Shown here one piece after another: positions 26,490-36,526 of a stretch of 64,000 bases of DNA. Positions within the stretch are counted from its first letter, which is position 1; each line of letters begins with the position of its first letter. Source of the stretch: Pseudomonas taeanensis MS-3. GTDB taxonomy: Bacteria > Pseudomonadota > Gammaproteobacteria > Pseudomonadales > Pseudomonadaceae. Under the pieces are notes generated by a model. It had not been told where the DNA came from. It saw only the letters and a program-made list of their open reading frames with translations, and made no database searches. Where the stretch lies: NCBI RefSeq assembly GCF_000498575.2, contig NZ_AWSQ01000001.1, forward strand, positions 150,703 to 214,702. The letters are read 5' to 3'. A program made the translations under genes and the position numbers.

Positions 26490-28445
26490 TCAGTCCGTAC
26501 GGAAGCAGCCCACCAGCTTGTTCAACTCGCTGGATATTTGCGTCAGCGAGTGCGTGCTGGTTTTAGACACGCTGGATACTTCGCTAATACGACCGGCATC
26601 GCTGTGAATATCAGCGATATGGCGGTTGATGTCTTCGGCCACCGCATGTTGTTCCTCGGCTGCGGTGGCAATCTGGGTGTTCATGTCCTTGATCGTCGTG
26701 ACCGCCTCGCGCACGCCAGCAAATGCTTCTTCCACCTGAGCGGTAAAAGCCACCGACTCGTTTGATTGCACTAGGCTGTGCTGCATATCCAGGGCCACGC
26801 TCTGGCTGCTGGTGACCAGTTTGTGGAGCAAACCGTTGATCTGCTCGGTCGAATCGGAGGTTCGCTTGGCCAAAGCGCGAACTTCATCGGCCACCACGGC
26901 AAAACCACGTCCTTGATCACCTGCACGCGCGGCCTCGATGGCGGCATTGAGCGCCAACAGGTTGGTCTGCTCGGCAATACCGCGAATGGTGTCGAGAATG
27001 GCGGTGATGTCCTGGGTATTCTGCTCCAGTTGGCTGATCGACTCAGATGCCTGACGAATACGCTCACCCAGGCTGCTGACCTGGCTGACCATGAGGCCGA
27101 TGACTTGCTGCCCTTTATGCGCCTGATCCTGGCCATGCTGAGCGGCTTCAGCGGCGCGATTACAGTTCATGGCCACTTCATTGGCCGTGGCGACCATTTC
27201 ATGGAACGCAGTAGACACCATGTCCACGGCCATCGACTGGCGTTGTGCTGAAGCGTCTAGCTGGTCGGCCTGCGTCCCTATATCCATAGCCTCCCGCTCG
27301 ACTTGCAGGCTGGAAGCGCGAATCTCCTTGATCAGGTTCTGGATACTGCCGACAAAACTATTGAAACCCTTGGCCATTTGCGCGGTTTCATCATTGCCCT
27401 TGACCTCCAATCGTCGCGTCAGGTCTGCCTCACCGCTGGCGATATCGCGCAAGCCCGCCGAGGTATTGTTGATCGGCGCAATCAGCACTTTGGACAGTGC
27501 TACGCCGCACAGCCCAAAAATCACCACCAGAGCACCGCCGAGAAGCGTGATCACCCACACCAGATGCCAGGCACCGGCGCTGATTTCGCTGCTTTCGATC
27601 AGGCCGATATAGGTCCAGCCCAGTGTGGGCGATTTATAGACACTGGCGTTGTAGTCTTTGCCTTCCAGCTGCACGCTATAAAAGCCTGCCGGCTGGCTGG
27701 CGAGAAACTTGTACCCATCACCCAGGCTAGCCAATGCTTTGAAGTTGTATGTGGGGTGCATAGGGTCAGCCAATACTGTGCCGTCACCTTCCACCAGTAC
27801 CAGATAACCCTTGTCGCCAAATCGGACATTCTTGGCCACTTCTGTCAGTTTGTTCAGCGAGACATCCAGAGAGATAACACCTGCTCCGCCATCGGCATCG
27901 ATAAAGGTCTGCGTGGTGGAAATGATGACGGCGTTCGCTTCTTTGAACTCGTAAGCCTGAGTACGAACAGGCTTGCCATTGCCAGTAAGCGCGGCCTTGA
28001 ACCAGGGGCGTTCGCGGGGATCGTAGTTGGCGCGAAGCTCAGACACTGGCCATTGCAGATAATGCCCCTGGCTAGTAGACGCATACACAAAGGAGTAACT
28101 GGGGTGCGTCTTGCCAAACTGCTCGAATAGCTCATAGATTGCAACGCCAGCCCCACTGGCAGGGGGTGACATTTGCGTTGCCTGCGGTTTGTCCATATAG
28201 CTGGGAAGGCTGCTATCGGCGGACTTCAACAGCCGAGTCTGAGTCAATAGCGTGACGTTTTCTGCGGCGCTTTCAAGGAATAAAGAGAATGCATTGTCCA
28301 CTTCTTGAATCTGCTTAACACTGCTCTGATTGAACTGCGTGCGCTCCCGCTCCATGGCCTGACTGGTGACAAACAGCGTAATAATCAGCACAGGAATCAA
28401 GGTCACGCCAATAAAGGCGGCTATCAGTTTGAAGCGAATAGTCAT
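26490..28445 (-). CDS. Methyl-accepting chemotaxis protein with dCache sensor
   Basis: Chemoreceptor of 651 aa: first helix ([20 protein letters not shown]), a large periplasmic double-Cache domain with [13 protein letters not shown] and a later GVISLDVSL, second helix ([17 protein letters not shown]), HAMP, and signalling tip [20 protein letters not shown]. The RxRPWF element and aspartate partly match the amine/amino-acid Cache motif. The gene and its flanks are bracketed by a perfect 69-bp direct repeat, suggesting insertion next to the EF-G-like gene. Start at 28445 ([11 protein letters not shown]) is the natural one. Confidence 0.93.
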   Translation of the reverse strand: MTIRFKLIAAFIGVTLIPVLIITLFVTSQAMERERTQFNQSSVKQIQEVDNAFSLFLESAAENVTLLTQTRLLKSADSSLPSYMDKPQATQMSPPASGAGVAIYELFEQFGKTHPSYSFVYASTSQGHYLQWPVSELRANYDPRERPWFKAALTGNGKPVRTQAYEFKEANAVIISTTQTFIDADGGAGVISLDVSLNKLTEVAKNVRFGDKGYLVLVEGDGTVLADPMHPTYNFKALASLGDGYKFLASQPAGFYSVQLEGKDYNASVYKSPTLGWTYIGLIESSEISAGAWHLVWVITLLGGALVVIFGLCGVALSKVLIAPINNTSAGLRDIASGEADLTRRLEVKGNDETAQMAKGFNSFVGSIQNLIKEIRASSLQVEREAMDIGTQADQLDASAQRQSMAVDMVSTAFHEMVATANEVAMNCNRAAEAAQHGQDQAHKGQQVIGLMVSQVSSLGERIRQASESISQLEQNTQDITAILDTIRGIAEQTNLLALNAAIEAARAGDQGRGFAVVADEVRALAKRTSDSTEQINGLLHKLVTSSQSVALDMQHSLVQSNESVAFTAQVEEAFAGVREAVTTIKDMNTQIATAAEEQHAVAEDINRHIADIHSDAGRISEVSSVSKTSTHSLTQISSELNKLVGCFRTD

Positions 28446-28610
28446 ACATCCCTCTGCTTTATTATTTGTGTCGCCCGGGAAGACTTACAAACATAAGCTT
28501 TGTGGGAATACCGACAATTGCCTGAAATCGACCTGAAATTGTATGAATTCACCCTATCAATCCCGAATCAATATCCAACTAAAGGGGTCGAACTAAAGGA
28601 ACTAAAGAAC

Positions 28611-28655
28611 TAAAGGGGTCGGAGTGATTTATTTTTAATCACTCCGACCCCTTTA
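28611..28655. repeat. Palindrome TAAAGGGGTCGGAGTGATT type
   Basis: Perfect 19-bp stem (28611-28629 with 28637-28655) and a 7-base loop. A partial copy of its left end (AAAGGGGTCGAACT) precedes it at 28581-28594. Similar GGGGTCGGAGT palindromes occur near REP-associated transposases in Pseudomonas genomes; none is present here. Confidence 0.75.
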
Positions 28656-28661
28656 AAAATG

Positions 28662-28730
28662 GAGGTGCAGCAGCGCCTCGCCGGGGCCTACAAGGCGGTG
28701 CAGGAAGAGGATTGAAGCGAGGTCGAGCAG
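28662..28730. repeat. 69-bp direct repeat, copy 2
   Basis: Identical to 26418-26486 but disconnected from any gene: it is an isolated tail of the EF-G-like gene including its stop codon. It marks the right-hand edge of the segment carrying the chemoreceptor. Confidence 0.95.
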
Positions 28731-28934
28731 GACAAGCTGCGCTGTACGCGCCAATCAACTGTCGGCATACGCGAACAGGGGAATGCCGTCCCGATGCAGT
28801 CATTCACAGAAGCGAGTGGGCACGTAAATGTTGACCACCCTAGACAGCGCCCGAGCGCGTAGGCTGGAAACCGCGGAGCGTTTTCCAGCAACTCTTAGCC
28901 GGGTTACCTTGCTTGATTTTAGAGGAGACTCAGC

Positions 28935-29327
28935 ATGGACCGATTCACGGGCGGTTGCCTTTGCGGCAACGTCCGAATTGTGGCCTCTGGACGCCCATAC
29001 CGGGTCGGCCTTTGCCACTGTCTCGATTGCCGCAAGCACCATGGGGCTCTTTTTCACGCTTCCGCGGTGTTCCCTCAGGATGCGGTGAGCATCGATGGCG
29101 AAACACACGACTACGCCGGGCGGTTTTTCTGCCCGCGCTGCGGCTCGTCGGTTTTCGCACGCAACGCAGACGAAATCGAAGTGAACCTCGGTTCCCTGGA
29201 TGCCCCTGATCAACTGATGCCAACCTACGAACTCTGGATAACCCGCCGCGAAGCCTGGCTACCGGCGTTTCCGCTGACCAGACGATACGAGCGCGATCGT
29301 GACGCCACGCGGCGCTTTGAGGAGTAG
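28935..29327 (+). CDS. GFA-family zinc protein (CENP-V/Gfa fold)
   Basis: Cytosolic protein of 130 aa with the Gfa-like zinc signature: CLCGNVR, CHCLDCRK and FFCPRCGSSVF. The founding member was proposed to speed S-hydroxymethylglutathione formation from formaldehyde and glutathione; most family members are uncharacterised. Formaldehyde is a by-product of methylamine demethylation, so a link to sarcosine and dimethylglycine breakdown is conceivable but not shown. AGAGGAGA precedes the ATG. Confidence 0.85.
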   Translation: MDRFTGGCLCGNVRIVASGRPYRVGLCHCLDCRKHHGALFHASAVFPQDAVSIDGETHDYAGRFFCPRCGSSVFARNADEIEVNLGSLDAPDQLMPTYELWITRREAWLPAFPLTRRYERDRDATRRFEE

Positions 29328-29430
29328 GTGGCACGAACGCTGCGAAAGCGCCATTAGAAGGTGACCGAAATGCTTGCCTCCGCCCCCCTTAGTTTAATCG
29401 GAGCAAAAATAAAGCTGTCCCCCTGTTTCT

Positions 29431-31350
29431 TTATCGTCCCCCAACAGAAAAATGTGATCCCTTGTAGCTTCCTTGGAAAGTCTGGATATCTCTGCCGGTC
29501 TGGCCCATCACTGCTTGCCGTAAATGCGCATAGGCCTCGCTCTCGCGGCTATAGGCATAGCCCCCGTTAATGACAACTGTCCGCGCATTACCGGCACCCT
29601 CAATACTCGAGGGGTAATAGCTGGAGAGCAGTATGAGCTTGATACTGTCTTTACCTTGCGGACTGATCCGCCAGGTTACGGATTCGTAGGAGCTCAGAAC
29701 GAGAACCAAAGGTTTGGCTGTCGGGCGAACGGCAAGGGTGATACTGCCGGGTCTGTTGCCCGGCCCTTTGGACAGGTTGTTCGAGGACTCATAAACGCCA
29801 ATGCCCTCGATCTGGGCATCCTTGGCGACTTCTGCAAAAGGCACAGAGGTACTCCCGTGGTCGAGCCGGGGGAATCGCGGAATGGAAGGCTGCCGAACAG
29901 AGTAGACGGGCGGTGATGGGCGCAACCTGCCATCCTTGAGCAAGGTCTGGCCACCTGTGGTCGACGATTGCTGTGCCATGGCTTCGAGCTTGGCCATCTG
30001 CCGCTCTAAGTTCCGTTTGCTGAGAAACTCAGCGAGAGCAAGCGGCTTTCCCTGTTGCAAATGTAGACCGAACCATACGCCGTCATGCTCGCGACGCATA
30101 AAGCCGGCTCTGCCATCGAGTTCATAAAGGATCCCGGCGCTACCTTCTTCCGTTTCGATAGGCGAGAGCGAGGCTTCTTCAATATTCAGGGCCCAAGGGC
30201 GGGTTCTTACAGGGCGCTCGTAGGCGTCCACCAGAACGGTGGACTCGCTTAGTTTGGCGTACCGATTTCCGATGAACTCTCCGGTTTTCCAGAGTGTTTC
30301 CTGGCCCGACTCCAGGTCGAGTTTCATCAGGTCTCGCCCGCTCACAAAAAACAGCACCCGCCCATCGAGCATGGAGGTAGGTCGCAATGAGGTGACCCCT
30401 GGGCCTGTCTTAATCGTGAGGTGCTTGAGTATCGTCCCCTGTATGCCATTGGCACCGCGCTCGTAAGTAACGAGCGAAAGCTTCTGGCCCGCACCTATCG
30501 CAATCCTGCCGTCCTGAAGCGGAAGGGCCCAGCTCTGACGCTTTAGCGCGGGCAATCCGGCAGCAAATTCGCCGCTCTGGAAGTCGATAATCAATAGCTG
30601 GCCGTCTGAGCCGCTTGCCACAGCAGCCAAGAGCTCCGGCAGCCAAACCAGCACGTTGTAGATCTCCCTGTTTTGCCAGAGCACCGCTCCGGTTTCCGTG
30701 TCGAAGAAAGTTACCCCTTTGCCATAGCCGCCTGGCAATGCCAGAACCCGGCCGTTGGGCGACAGCAACGCGTCGTGGAACCGGGCGTCGCTGAGCTGTG
30801 GCAATTTGACGATGGGTTTGCCACTCGGGATTTCTATGGAGAGCAGTTCGCCACGAGTGCCCCGGAGAATGGCAACTCCGGCGGTAGGTGCCGATATACC
30901 CGAAGAGATGGGAAGACCGGGGGAAACGAAGGCGGGCGCTTCGAGAGGTGTCTTGGAGCGCAATGCCGCCTGCGAAAGCCTTCGCTCGACCTGCTTGATT
31001 TGTAGGAAGCGCAGCAGAACTTCGTCCTGCGCTATCAGGCAGTCGCGGCTCACCGGCAGCTTCCTGATGTTATCCACCGAGTCGAATCTTGAAATCGCAA
31101 GACTCTTAACGCAGGTCAGGCCGCGAATCTCCCGCAGCGCCCCATATTGGGCAGAAAGCTTTTCCTGTGCAGACTCATCGTCACTTACTAGATCGCGCAG
31201 TGTTTCTTCTGTGGCGCGAATATCGGCGCTGGGCGGGAAGGCCCTGTTTACCTTTTCGCCGGGAGACAGGAAGGCTTCTTCGACGAAGGAGCAGCCCGAA
31301 ATGCTCAGGGCAAGCAGTAATGCAACAATTATTCGCACATGGAACTCCAT
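29431..31350 (-). CDS. Large lipoprotein with beta-propeller-like repeats
   Basis: Predicted lipoprotein of 639 aa: a signal peptide with lipobox LSISGC, a helical segment, then repeated beta-rich units resembling quinoprotein/WD40 blades (VTFFDTETGAVLWQ; LLIIDFQSGEFAAG; LMKLDLESGQETLW) and a C-terminal domain with PLVLVLSSYESVTWRI, seen in other bacterial surface proteins of unknown role. A GTG start at 31338 with GGAG six bases upstream is an alternative to the ATG at 31350. No partner genes; function unknown. Confidence 0.7.
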   Translation of the reverse strand: MEFHVRIIVALLLALSISGCSFVEEAFLSPGEKVNRAFPPSADIRATEETLRDLVSDDESAQEKLSAQYGALREIRGLTCVKSLAISRFDSVDNIRKLPVSRDCLIAQDEVLLRFLQIKQVERRLSQAALRSKTPLEAPAFVSPGLPISSGISAPTAGVAILRGTRGELLSIEIPSGKPIVKLPQLSDARFHDALLSPNGRVLALPGGYGKGVTFFDTETGAVLWQNREIYNVLVWLPELLAAVASGSDGQLLIIDFQSGEFAAGLPALKRQSWALPLQDGRIAIGAGQKLSLVTYERGANGIQGTILKHLTIKTGPGVTSLRPTSMLDGRVLFFVSGRDLMKLDLESGQETLWKTGEFIGNRYAKLSESTVLVDAYERPVRTRPWALNIEEASLSPIETEEGSAGILYELDGRAGFMRREHDGVWFGLHLQQGKPLALAEFLSKRNLERQMAKLEAMAQQSSTTGGQTLLKDGRLRPSPPVYSVRQPSIPRFPRLDHGSTSVPFAEVAKDAQIEGIGVYESSNNLSKGPGNRPGSITLAVRPTAKPLVLVLSSYESVTWRISPQGKDSIKLILLSSYYPSSIEGAGNARTVVINGGYAYSRESEAYAHLRQAVMGQTGRDIQTFQGSYKGSHFSVGGR

Positions 31351-31613
31351 TTCCTTTCGATCCTAGATCAAGCCAGAGAGACGGGTGCAAGCTGGCAGAG
31401 GACTACTCGAGGCTAGCCGCTTCTACGACAGAGAATCAAGACACTGTTGCCCTTCACGCGCATGTCCGGCCGAATGTCGCCGGGCGGGGAGATTTCAAAC
31501 GACTGCAAAACCCCGCACGCATCAATGACACGGCCTATTTGGCAGCCATCCGCCCCTTCCCCGCCGCTGGGCAGTAGAATCATCCGGTTAAACAGCTTCT
31601 TGAAGGTGCAGCG

Positions 31614-33974
31614 GTGGATTTACAGCAGGGTTTTGTCCTGACCCGGCATTGGCGCGATACCCCCGCCGGCACGGAGGTCGAGTTCTGGCTGGCGACCGAT
31701 GACGGTCCCCGGCATATCCGCCTGCCCTATCAACCCTCGGTGGCCTTTATTCCGGCGGTGCAGCGCGCGCAGGCCGAAGCCCTGCTGCGTGGCGAGCGCG
31801 ACGTCGAGCTGCGTCAACTTGACCTCTGCGACTTCCAGCACCGGCCCGTACTCGGCCTGTATTGCCGCCAGCACCGCCAGTTGATCAGCCTGGAAAAACG
31901 CCTGCGCCAGGCCGGGGTCGAAGTGTTCGAGGCCGATATCCGTCCGCCGGAGCGCTACCTGATGGAGCGTTTCATCACCGCGCCGGTGTCCTTCGCCGGC
32001 ACGCCGCACGGCGGCCTGTTGCGCGATGCGCAGATGAAGCCGCTGGCGGGCTATCGCCCGCGGCTGAAGCTGGCCTCCCTGGACATCGAAACCAACGCCC
32101 AGGGCGACTTGTATTCCATCGCCCTGGAAGGCTGTGGCCAGCGCCAGGTCTACATGCTCGGGCCGGCGAACGGCGCGGACGCCACGCGCGACTTCCAGCT
32201 CGACTACTGCGAGAGCCGCGCGCAACTGCTGGAAGCGCTGAACCAGTGGCTGGCCCGGCATGACCCCGACGCGATTATCGGCTGGAACCTGGTGCAGTTC
32301 GACCTGCGCGTGTTGCGCGAGCATGCCCAGCGCCTGCAGGTGCCCTTGCGCCTGGGCCGCGACGGTGACGAGATGGGCTGGCGCGAACACGGCAGCGGCA
32401 ACAACCATTTCTTCGCCGAGGCCGCCGGGCGGCTGATCATCGACGGCATCGAGGCGCTGCGTTCGGCGACCTGGAGCTTTCCCTCGTTCAGCCTGGAGAA
32501 CGTCGCGCAGACCCTGCTCGGCGAAGGCAAGTCGATCGCCACCCCCTACCAGCGCATGGACGAAATCGACCGCATGTTCGCCGAGGACAAGCCGGCGCTG
32601 GCGCGCTACAACCTCAAGGATTGCGAGCTGGTGACACGGATCTTCGCCAAGACCGAGCTGCTGACCTTCCTGCTCGAGCGCGCCAGCGTCACCGGCCAGC
32701 CCGCCGACCGCAGCGGCGGTTCGGTCGCTGCTTTCTGCCACCTGTATATTCCACAGATGCATCGCCAGGGCTTTGTCGCACCCAATCTCGGCGAGCGTCC
32801 GCCCGAGGCCAGTCCGGGTGGTTTCGTCATGCAGTCCCGGCCCGGCCTGTACGAGTCGGTGCTGGTACTCGACTACAAGAGCCTGTATCCATCGATCATC
32901 CGTAGCTTCCTGATCGATCCAGTGGGGCTGGTCGAGGGCCTGCGCCACCCTGGCGACAGCACATCGGTCGCGGGTTTTCGCGGGGCCCGCTTCTCACGCA
33001 CGCGGCATTGCCTGCCGGCCATCGTCGCCACGGTCTGGCAAGGCCGGGAAGCGGCCAAGCGTGAGCACAACCAGCCGCTGTCGCAGGCGTTGAAGATCAT
33101 CATGAACGCCTTTTACGGCGTGCTCGGCTCCAGCGGTTGCCGCTTCTTCGACCCGCGCCTGGCCTCGTCCATTACCCTGCGTGGTCACGAGATCATGCGA
33201 CGCACCCGCGAGCTGATCGAGGCCGAAGGCTATGCGGTGATCTACGGCGACACCGACTCCACCTTCGTCTGGCTCGGCCGCGAACACGCGGACGAAGACG
33301 CCGCGCGCATCGGCCGGACGCTGGTGCAGCGGATCAACCAGTGGTGGCGCGCGCACCTGCGCGACGAGTTCGGCCTGGACAGCGCGCTGGAGCTGCAGTA
33401 CGAGACGCACTACCGGCGCTTTCTGATGCCGACCATCCGCGGTGCCGAAGAGGGCAGCAAGAAGCGCTACGCCGGGCTGGTCAGGCAGGCCGACGGCAGC
33501 GAGGAAATGGTCTACAAGGGGCTGGAGACGGTACGCAGCGACTGGTCGCCGTTGGCCCAGCAGTTCCAGCAGGCGCTCTATCTGCGTATCTTCAACCAGC
33601 AGCCCTACCAGGACTTTGTCCGCGACTACGTGTGCCGCACCCTGGCGGGCGAGTTCGACGAGCTGCTGATCTACCGCAAGCGTCTGCGCCGGCAGCTGGA
33701 TGACTATCAGCGCAATGTGCCGCCACATGTGCGCGCGGCGCGTGCGGCCGACGCCTACAACGACTCACTGGGCCGTCCGCGGCAGTACCAGAACGGTGGT
33801 TGGATCAGCTACGTGATCACCGTCGCCGGGCCTGAGCCGCTGGAAACGCGGCATGCGCCGATCGACTACGATCACTACATCAGCCGTCAGCTGCAGCCGG
33901 TGGCGGACGCCATCCTGCCGTTCGTGGACGACGACTTCGGCACCCTGATCGGCGGGCAACTCGGCCTGTTCTGA
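31614..33974 (+). CDS. polB: DNA polymerase II
   Basis: Family B DNA polymerase of 786 aa with proofreading exonuclease, used in damage tolerance and replication restart. Exonuclease motifs [17 protein letters not shown] and YNLKDCELV and polymerase motifs [26 protein letters not shown] and YGDTDST are all intact. It starts with GTG at 31614 preceded by GAAGG. I looked for a LexA box upstream and did not find a convincing one. A neighbour of no evident relation to the catabolic genes. Confidence 0.95.
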   Translation: MDLQQGFVLTRHWRDTPAGTEVEFWLATDDGPRHIRLPYQPSVAFIPAVQRAQAEALLRGERDVELRQLDLCDFQHRPVLGLYCRQHRQLISLEKRLRQAGVEVFEADIRPPERYLMERFITAPVSFAGTPHGGLLRDAQMKPLAGYRPRLKLASLDIETNAQGDLYSIALEGCGQRQVYMLGPANGADATRDFQLDYCESRAQLLEALNQWLARHDPDAIIGWNLVQFDLRVLREHAQRLQVPLRLGRDGDEMGWREHGSGNNHFFAEAAGRLIIDGIEALRSATWSFPSFSLENVAQTLLGEGKSIATPYQRMDEIDRMFAEDKPALARYNLKDCELVTRIFAKTELLTFLLERASVTGQPADRSGGSVAAFCHLYIPQMHRQGFVAPNLGERPPEASPGGFVMQSRPGLYESVLVLDYKSLYPSIIRSFLIDPVGLVEGLRHPGDSTSVAGFRGARFSRTRHCLPAIVATVWQGREAAKREHNQPLSQALKIIMNAFYGVLGSSGCRFFDPRLASSITLRGHEIMRRTRELIEAEGYAVIYGDTDSTFVWLGREHADEDAARIGRTLVQRINQWWRAHLRDEFGLDSALELQYETHYRRFLMPTIRGAEEGSKKRYAGLVRQADGSEEMVYKGLETVRSDWSPLAQQFQQALYLRIFNQQPYQDFVRDYVCRTLAGEFDELLIYRKRLRRQLDDYQRNVPPHVRAARAADAYNDSLGRPRQYQNGGWISYVITVAGPEPLETRHAPIDYDHYISRQLQPVADAILPFVDDDFGTLIGGQLGLF

Positions 33975-34016
33975 GCAGGGCTGAGCAACAGTTAGCCCCT
34001 GCCACTCTGCAACCGC

Positions 34017-35030
34017 TTACTCCCTGGGCGCCGCCGGGTCGAGCAAGTCCTCCGAGCCGTGGGTCAGCTGATCCTGCTCGATCTGATGATCCAGGTCGGC
34101 GTTGACCCGCGTATCCACCACGACCTCTTCGCCCGGTACTTTTGCGCTAGCGCTCGTGCCGCTGCCAGACGAGGCTGCAGCTTCGATGTGCTCGGTGATC
34201 TGCACCCGATAGATCGGCTCCGGCATGTCCATCTCGGCAGCCTCCAACGCCAATTTCACCTGACGGATGGCCTCACTCTTCACAATCAGAAAGTCGTTCG
34301 TACGCTGGTCCACCCAGCCGTGAAAACGCACCTGCACGTTGGAGTCGCCGAGCGTCGTAATGTAAGCCCGAGGTGGCGGGCTTTGCATGACACCCGGCAA
34401 GCCCTTCAGCTCATCAACACCGATGCGTTGCGCACGCACCAGGTCCTCATTCACGCCGATGCCGACATCGAACTCAAAACGCCGGCTGGGGTTGCGCGTG
34501 TAGTTGAGGGTGACGCTACGAAACACCAGCGCATTGGGCAGGCGTAAGTGATTGCCGTCCAGGGTCATCAGGATGGTGGCTCGCGAGGTCAGCGCGACGA
34601 CCATGCCTTCATTGCCATCGATCACCACGTGATCACGCGGCGCGAAGGGCTGGCGCAGGCTCATGAGGATGCCCGCCAGGTAATTCTCCAAGGTGTCCTT
34701 GAACGCGAAGCCCAGTGCAACCCCGAGGACCCCGGCGGTGCCCAGGACCGCGCCCACCAGAGAAGTCGCATCCATGATCTCCAGCGCAATCAGCACACCA
34801 ACCAGCATCACCACCCAACGCGCAGTGGTGCGAGCAAGGTCGCGCAGAAACGGGTTGCGTCTGGCGATGCGGTCGAGCAGTGCGCGACGTGACAGCCAAC
34901 TGCCAAGCATCCAGGCCAGCCAGATCACCAGGACCGACAAGGCCAGCAGCGGCAGAGCGGCCAGCAGGCTGTAGGCCTCTTCCAGTAGGCGTTGAATTAC
35001 CGCATCGATATCAAAGCGTTGACTATCCAA
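34017..35030 (-). CDS. MscS-family mechanosensitive channel
   Basis: Small-conductance mechanosensitive channel homologue of 337 aa, inner membrane. Three N-terminal helices, pore helix with GVLGVALGFAFKDTLENYLAG, then the cytoplasmic beta domain (DHVVIDGNEGMVVALTSRAT) and alpha/beta part. The C-terminal 50 residues are acidic and low-complexity. It releases solutes on hypo-osmotic shock, which fits functionally with the betaine transport genes in the window, though such channels are widespread. Confidence 0.93.
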   Translation of the reverse strand: MDSQRFDIDAVIQRLLEEAYSLLAALPLLALSVLVIWLAWMLGSWLSRRALLDRIARRNPFLRDLARTTARWVVMLVGVLIALEIMDATSLVGAVLGTAGVLGVALGFAFKDTLENYLAGILMSLRQPFAPRDHVVIDGNEGMVVALTSRATILMTLDGNHLRLPNALVFRSVTLNYTRNPSRRFEFDVGIGVNEDLVRAQRIGVDELKGLPGVMQSPPPRAYITTLGDSNVQVRFHGWVDQRTNDFLIVKSEAIRQVKLALEAAEMDMPEPIYRVQITEHIEAAASSGSGTSASAKVPGEEVVVDTRVNADLDHQIEQDQLTHGSEDLLDPAAPRE

Positions 35031-35301
35031 AATCAGGCAACCTTCATCCTTAAGGAGTGTTCTTGATGAGCCTAGCGACTCATCGCTTGAGGATAGTTGA
35101 CCGCAGACTGACTGAACTGTTTGCTTACTCGTCGTCGATAGCGCAGATCGTTCGGGTGCACGCGCTCGCGAAAATACCGGCCGGCCAGTGCGTCAGCGCT
35201 CCTAGGCTGACCGGGCAGAATCGCTGGGGTACTGCTGGAAGGCCAATCTAGCAACGCTCAACGCGCTGCCCGCTGTAGCCAGCGGAAGCTAAACCCCGGG
35301 C
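35031..35301. other. Gap between MscS gene and toxin-candidate terminator
   Basis: About 270 bases. It should contain the MscS promoter on the minus strand. No gene or repeat is supported. Confidence 0.4.
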
Positions 35302-35330
35302 AAGAAAAAGCCCCGTCCGTAGACGGGGCT
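35302..35330 (-). terminator. Terminator of the toxin-candidate gene
   Basis: AGCCCCGTC / GACGGGGCT 9-bp stem (35309-35317, 35322-35330), tetraloop, then TTTTCTTG on the minus strand, eleven bases beyond the stop codon. Confidence 0.92.
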
Positions 35331-35341
35331 TGGTTGATGCC

Positions 35342-36526
35342 TCAGGCGACCTTGCGGACCTGGGCTGAGGGGTTGTTGTAGTACTGGATAAGGCCGATGT
35401 TCTGTCCACTGGCCAGGCTGGCCTGCACCTGGGACGAACTCATTCCGTACTCCAGCTCAGCGGTATTCACCTGCAGGTCGAGCTGCAGCGAACCGGCCTG
35501 TGCGTAGGCGCTGTTCCACTCGTCGATGGCCTCGTTGAGGTCATTGAGCACCGCATTGAAGTTGGCCCCGCCGGCATCCGAGAGGGCCGTGCGAATGTCG
35601 GTGACCGCCGCATTCACCTCGCTTTCCAGGGTTTGCCATTCGGCGAGGATCGCCTGCAGGCTGGCCTGGATGGTTTCGCTCTGGTTGGCCAGATCGGCGA
35701 AGTTGTTCGCCAGTATGTGCAGGGTCGCTACATCGGCGGTGATACCGGTGATCTGTCCGAGCTTGGCCTGGATGCTGGCCTGGTCGGCCTTGATCTTCTC
35801 CGCGTCGAGGGCGATGTAGGTGCTGGCCACCGCCACCGCCGGGCCGAGCACGAACCACACCGCAGCCCCCACCGGCCACAGGGCGATGGTCGCGGTAACG
35901 CCGAGCGTGATGGCCACTCCATCGGCGATGCCAAGGCCGATGATGGCCGCGGTGAGGCTCTTGATATCGGCCTTGAGCTGGGTGATCTGGGCGTTGAGGT
36001 CATCGATCTGCTGCTGGTCGGCATTGGCATCCTGGGTCGACTTGGTGGCGATGGTCTGCAACTGCTTGGCCATGTCGGGCAGGGTGTCGCTACTGGTCTG
36101 CAGGCTGCTGATGGCACCGGTGATGAAACTGGTGACCAACGCCAGCTGACCGGTCAGGGTATTCAGATCCTGGTTGAGAACCTTCAGCGCCACCTGATTG
36201 GACGGCTGGCTGACCAGGGTTTGCGCCTGGGTTTTGGCGTCCTGCAGCACCTGACTGATTACGGCGTTGTAACTGAGCACCTCCTGCGGCACGTTGAGCA
36301 GGCGTGCCATGACGTTGTTGACCCAGTTGAGAGCATCGCCATTGGCCTGTTCGTAGGCCGCGATGAAGTCCTTCCAGTCGGGCGGATTCTGGTTGAGGGT
36401 GGGCAGGTTGGAAGTCAACACGCTGGTCATCAGCGTGTTGACCTCAACCACGTTCTGCTTGTAGCTGGTTTGGGCCAGGGCAAGAGACTTGCTGTTGCTG
36501 CGGATTGCATGGGCGAGCGAGTGCAT
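35342..36526 (-). CDS. Alpha-pore-forming toxin candidate (ClyA/HBL/MakA-like)
   Basis: Protein of 394 aa without a signal peptide, almost wholly helical by eye (long heptad-like helices rich in A, L, Q, T). A single hydrophobic hairpin sits in the middle (about residues 192-240: AAIIGLGIADGVAITLGVTA, then ALWPVGAAVWFVLGPAVAVA), followed by another long helix. That plan, a helical bundle with a central hydrophobic head, is that of HBL/NHE components, ClyA and Vibrio MakA. It starts at 36526 with GGAGGAAC upstream. No export genes adjoin. Function as toxin is inference; an alternative is a membrane-associated structural protein. Confidence 0.62.
   Translation of the reverse strand: MHSLAHAIRSNSKSLALAQTSYKQNVVEVNTLMTSVLTSNLPTLNQNPPDWKDFIAAYEQANGDALNWVNNVMARLLNVPQEVLSYNAVISQVLQDAKTQAQTLVSQPSNQVALKVLNQDLNTLTGQLALVTSFITGAISSLQTSSDTLPDMAKQLQTIATKSTQDANADQQQIDDLNAQITQLKADIKSLTAAIIGLGIADGVAITLGVTATIALWPVGAAVWFVLGPAVAVASTYIALDAEKIKADQASIQAKLGQITGITADVATLHILANNFADLANQSETIQASLQAILAEWQTLESEVNAAVTDIRTALSDAGGANFNAVLNDLNEAIDEWNSAYAQAGSLQLDLQVNTAELEYGMSSSQVQASLASGQNIGLIQYYNNPSAQVRKVA

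Larger units (their letters stand above)
28446..28934. other. Intergenic region with palindrome and repeat copy
   Basis: About 490 bases without a gene. It contains short AACTAAAGG-type tandem bits (28578-28618), a 19-bp-stem palindrome (28611-28655), the second copy of the EF-G gene tail (28662-28730) and the leader of the GFA gene. Confidence 0.6.

Noticed and set aside
31400..31613. LexA box expected before polB
   Set aside because: I found no CTG-N10-CAG site of reasonable quality in the leader.
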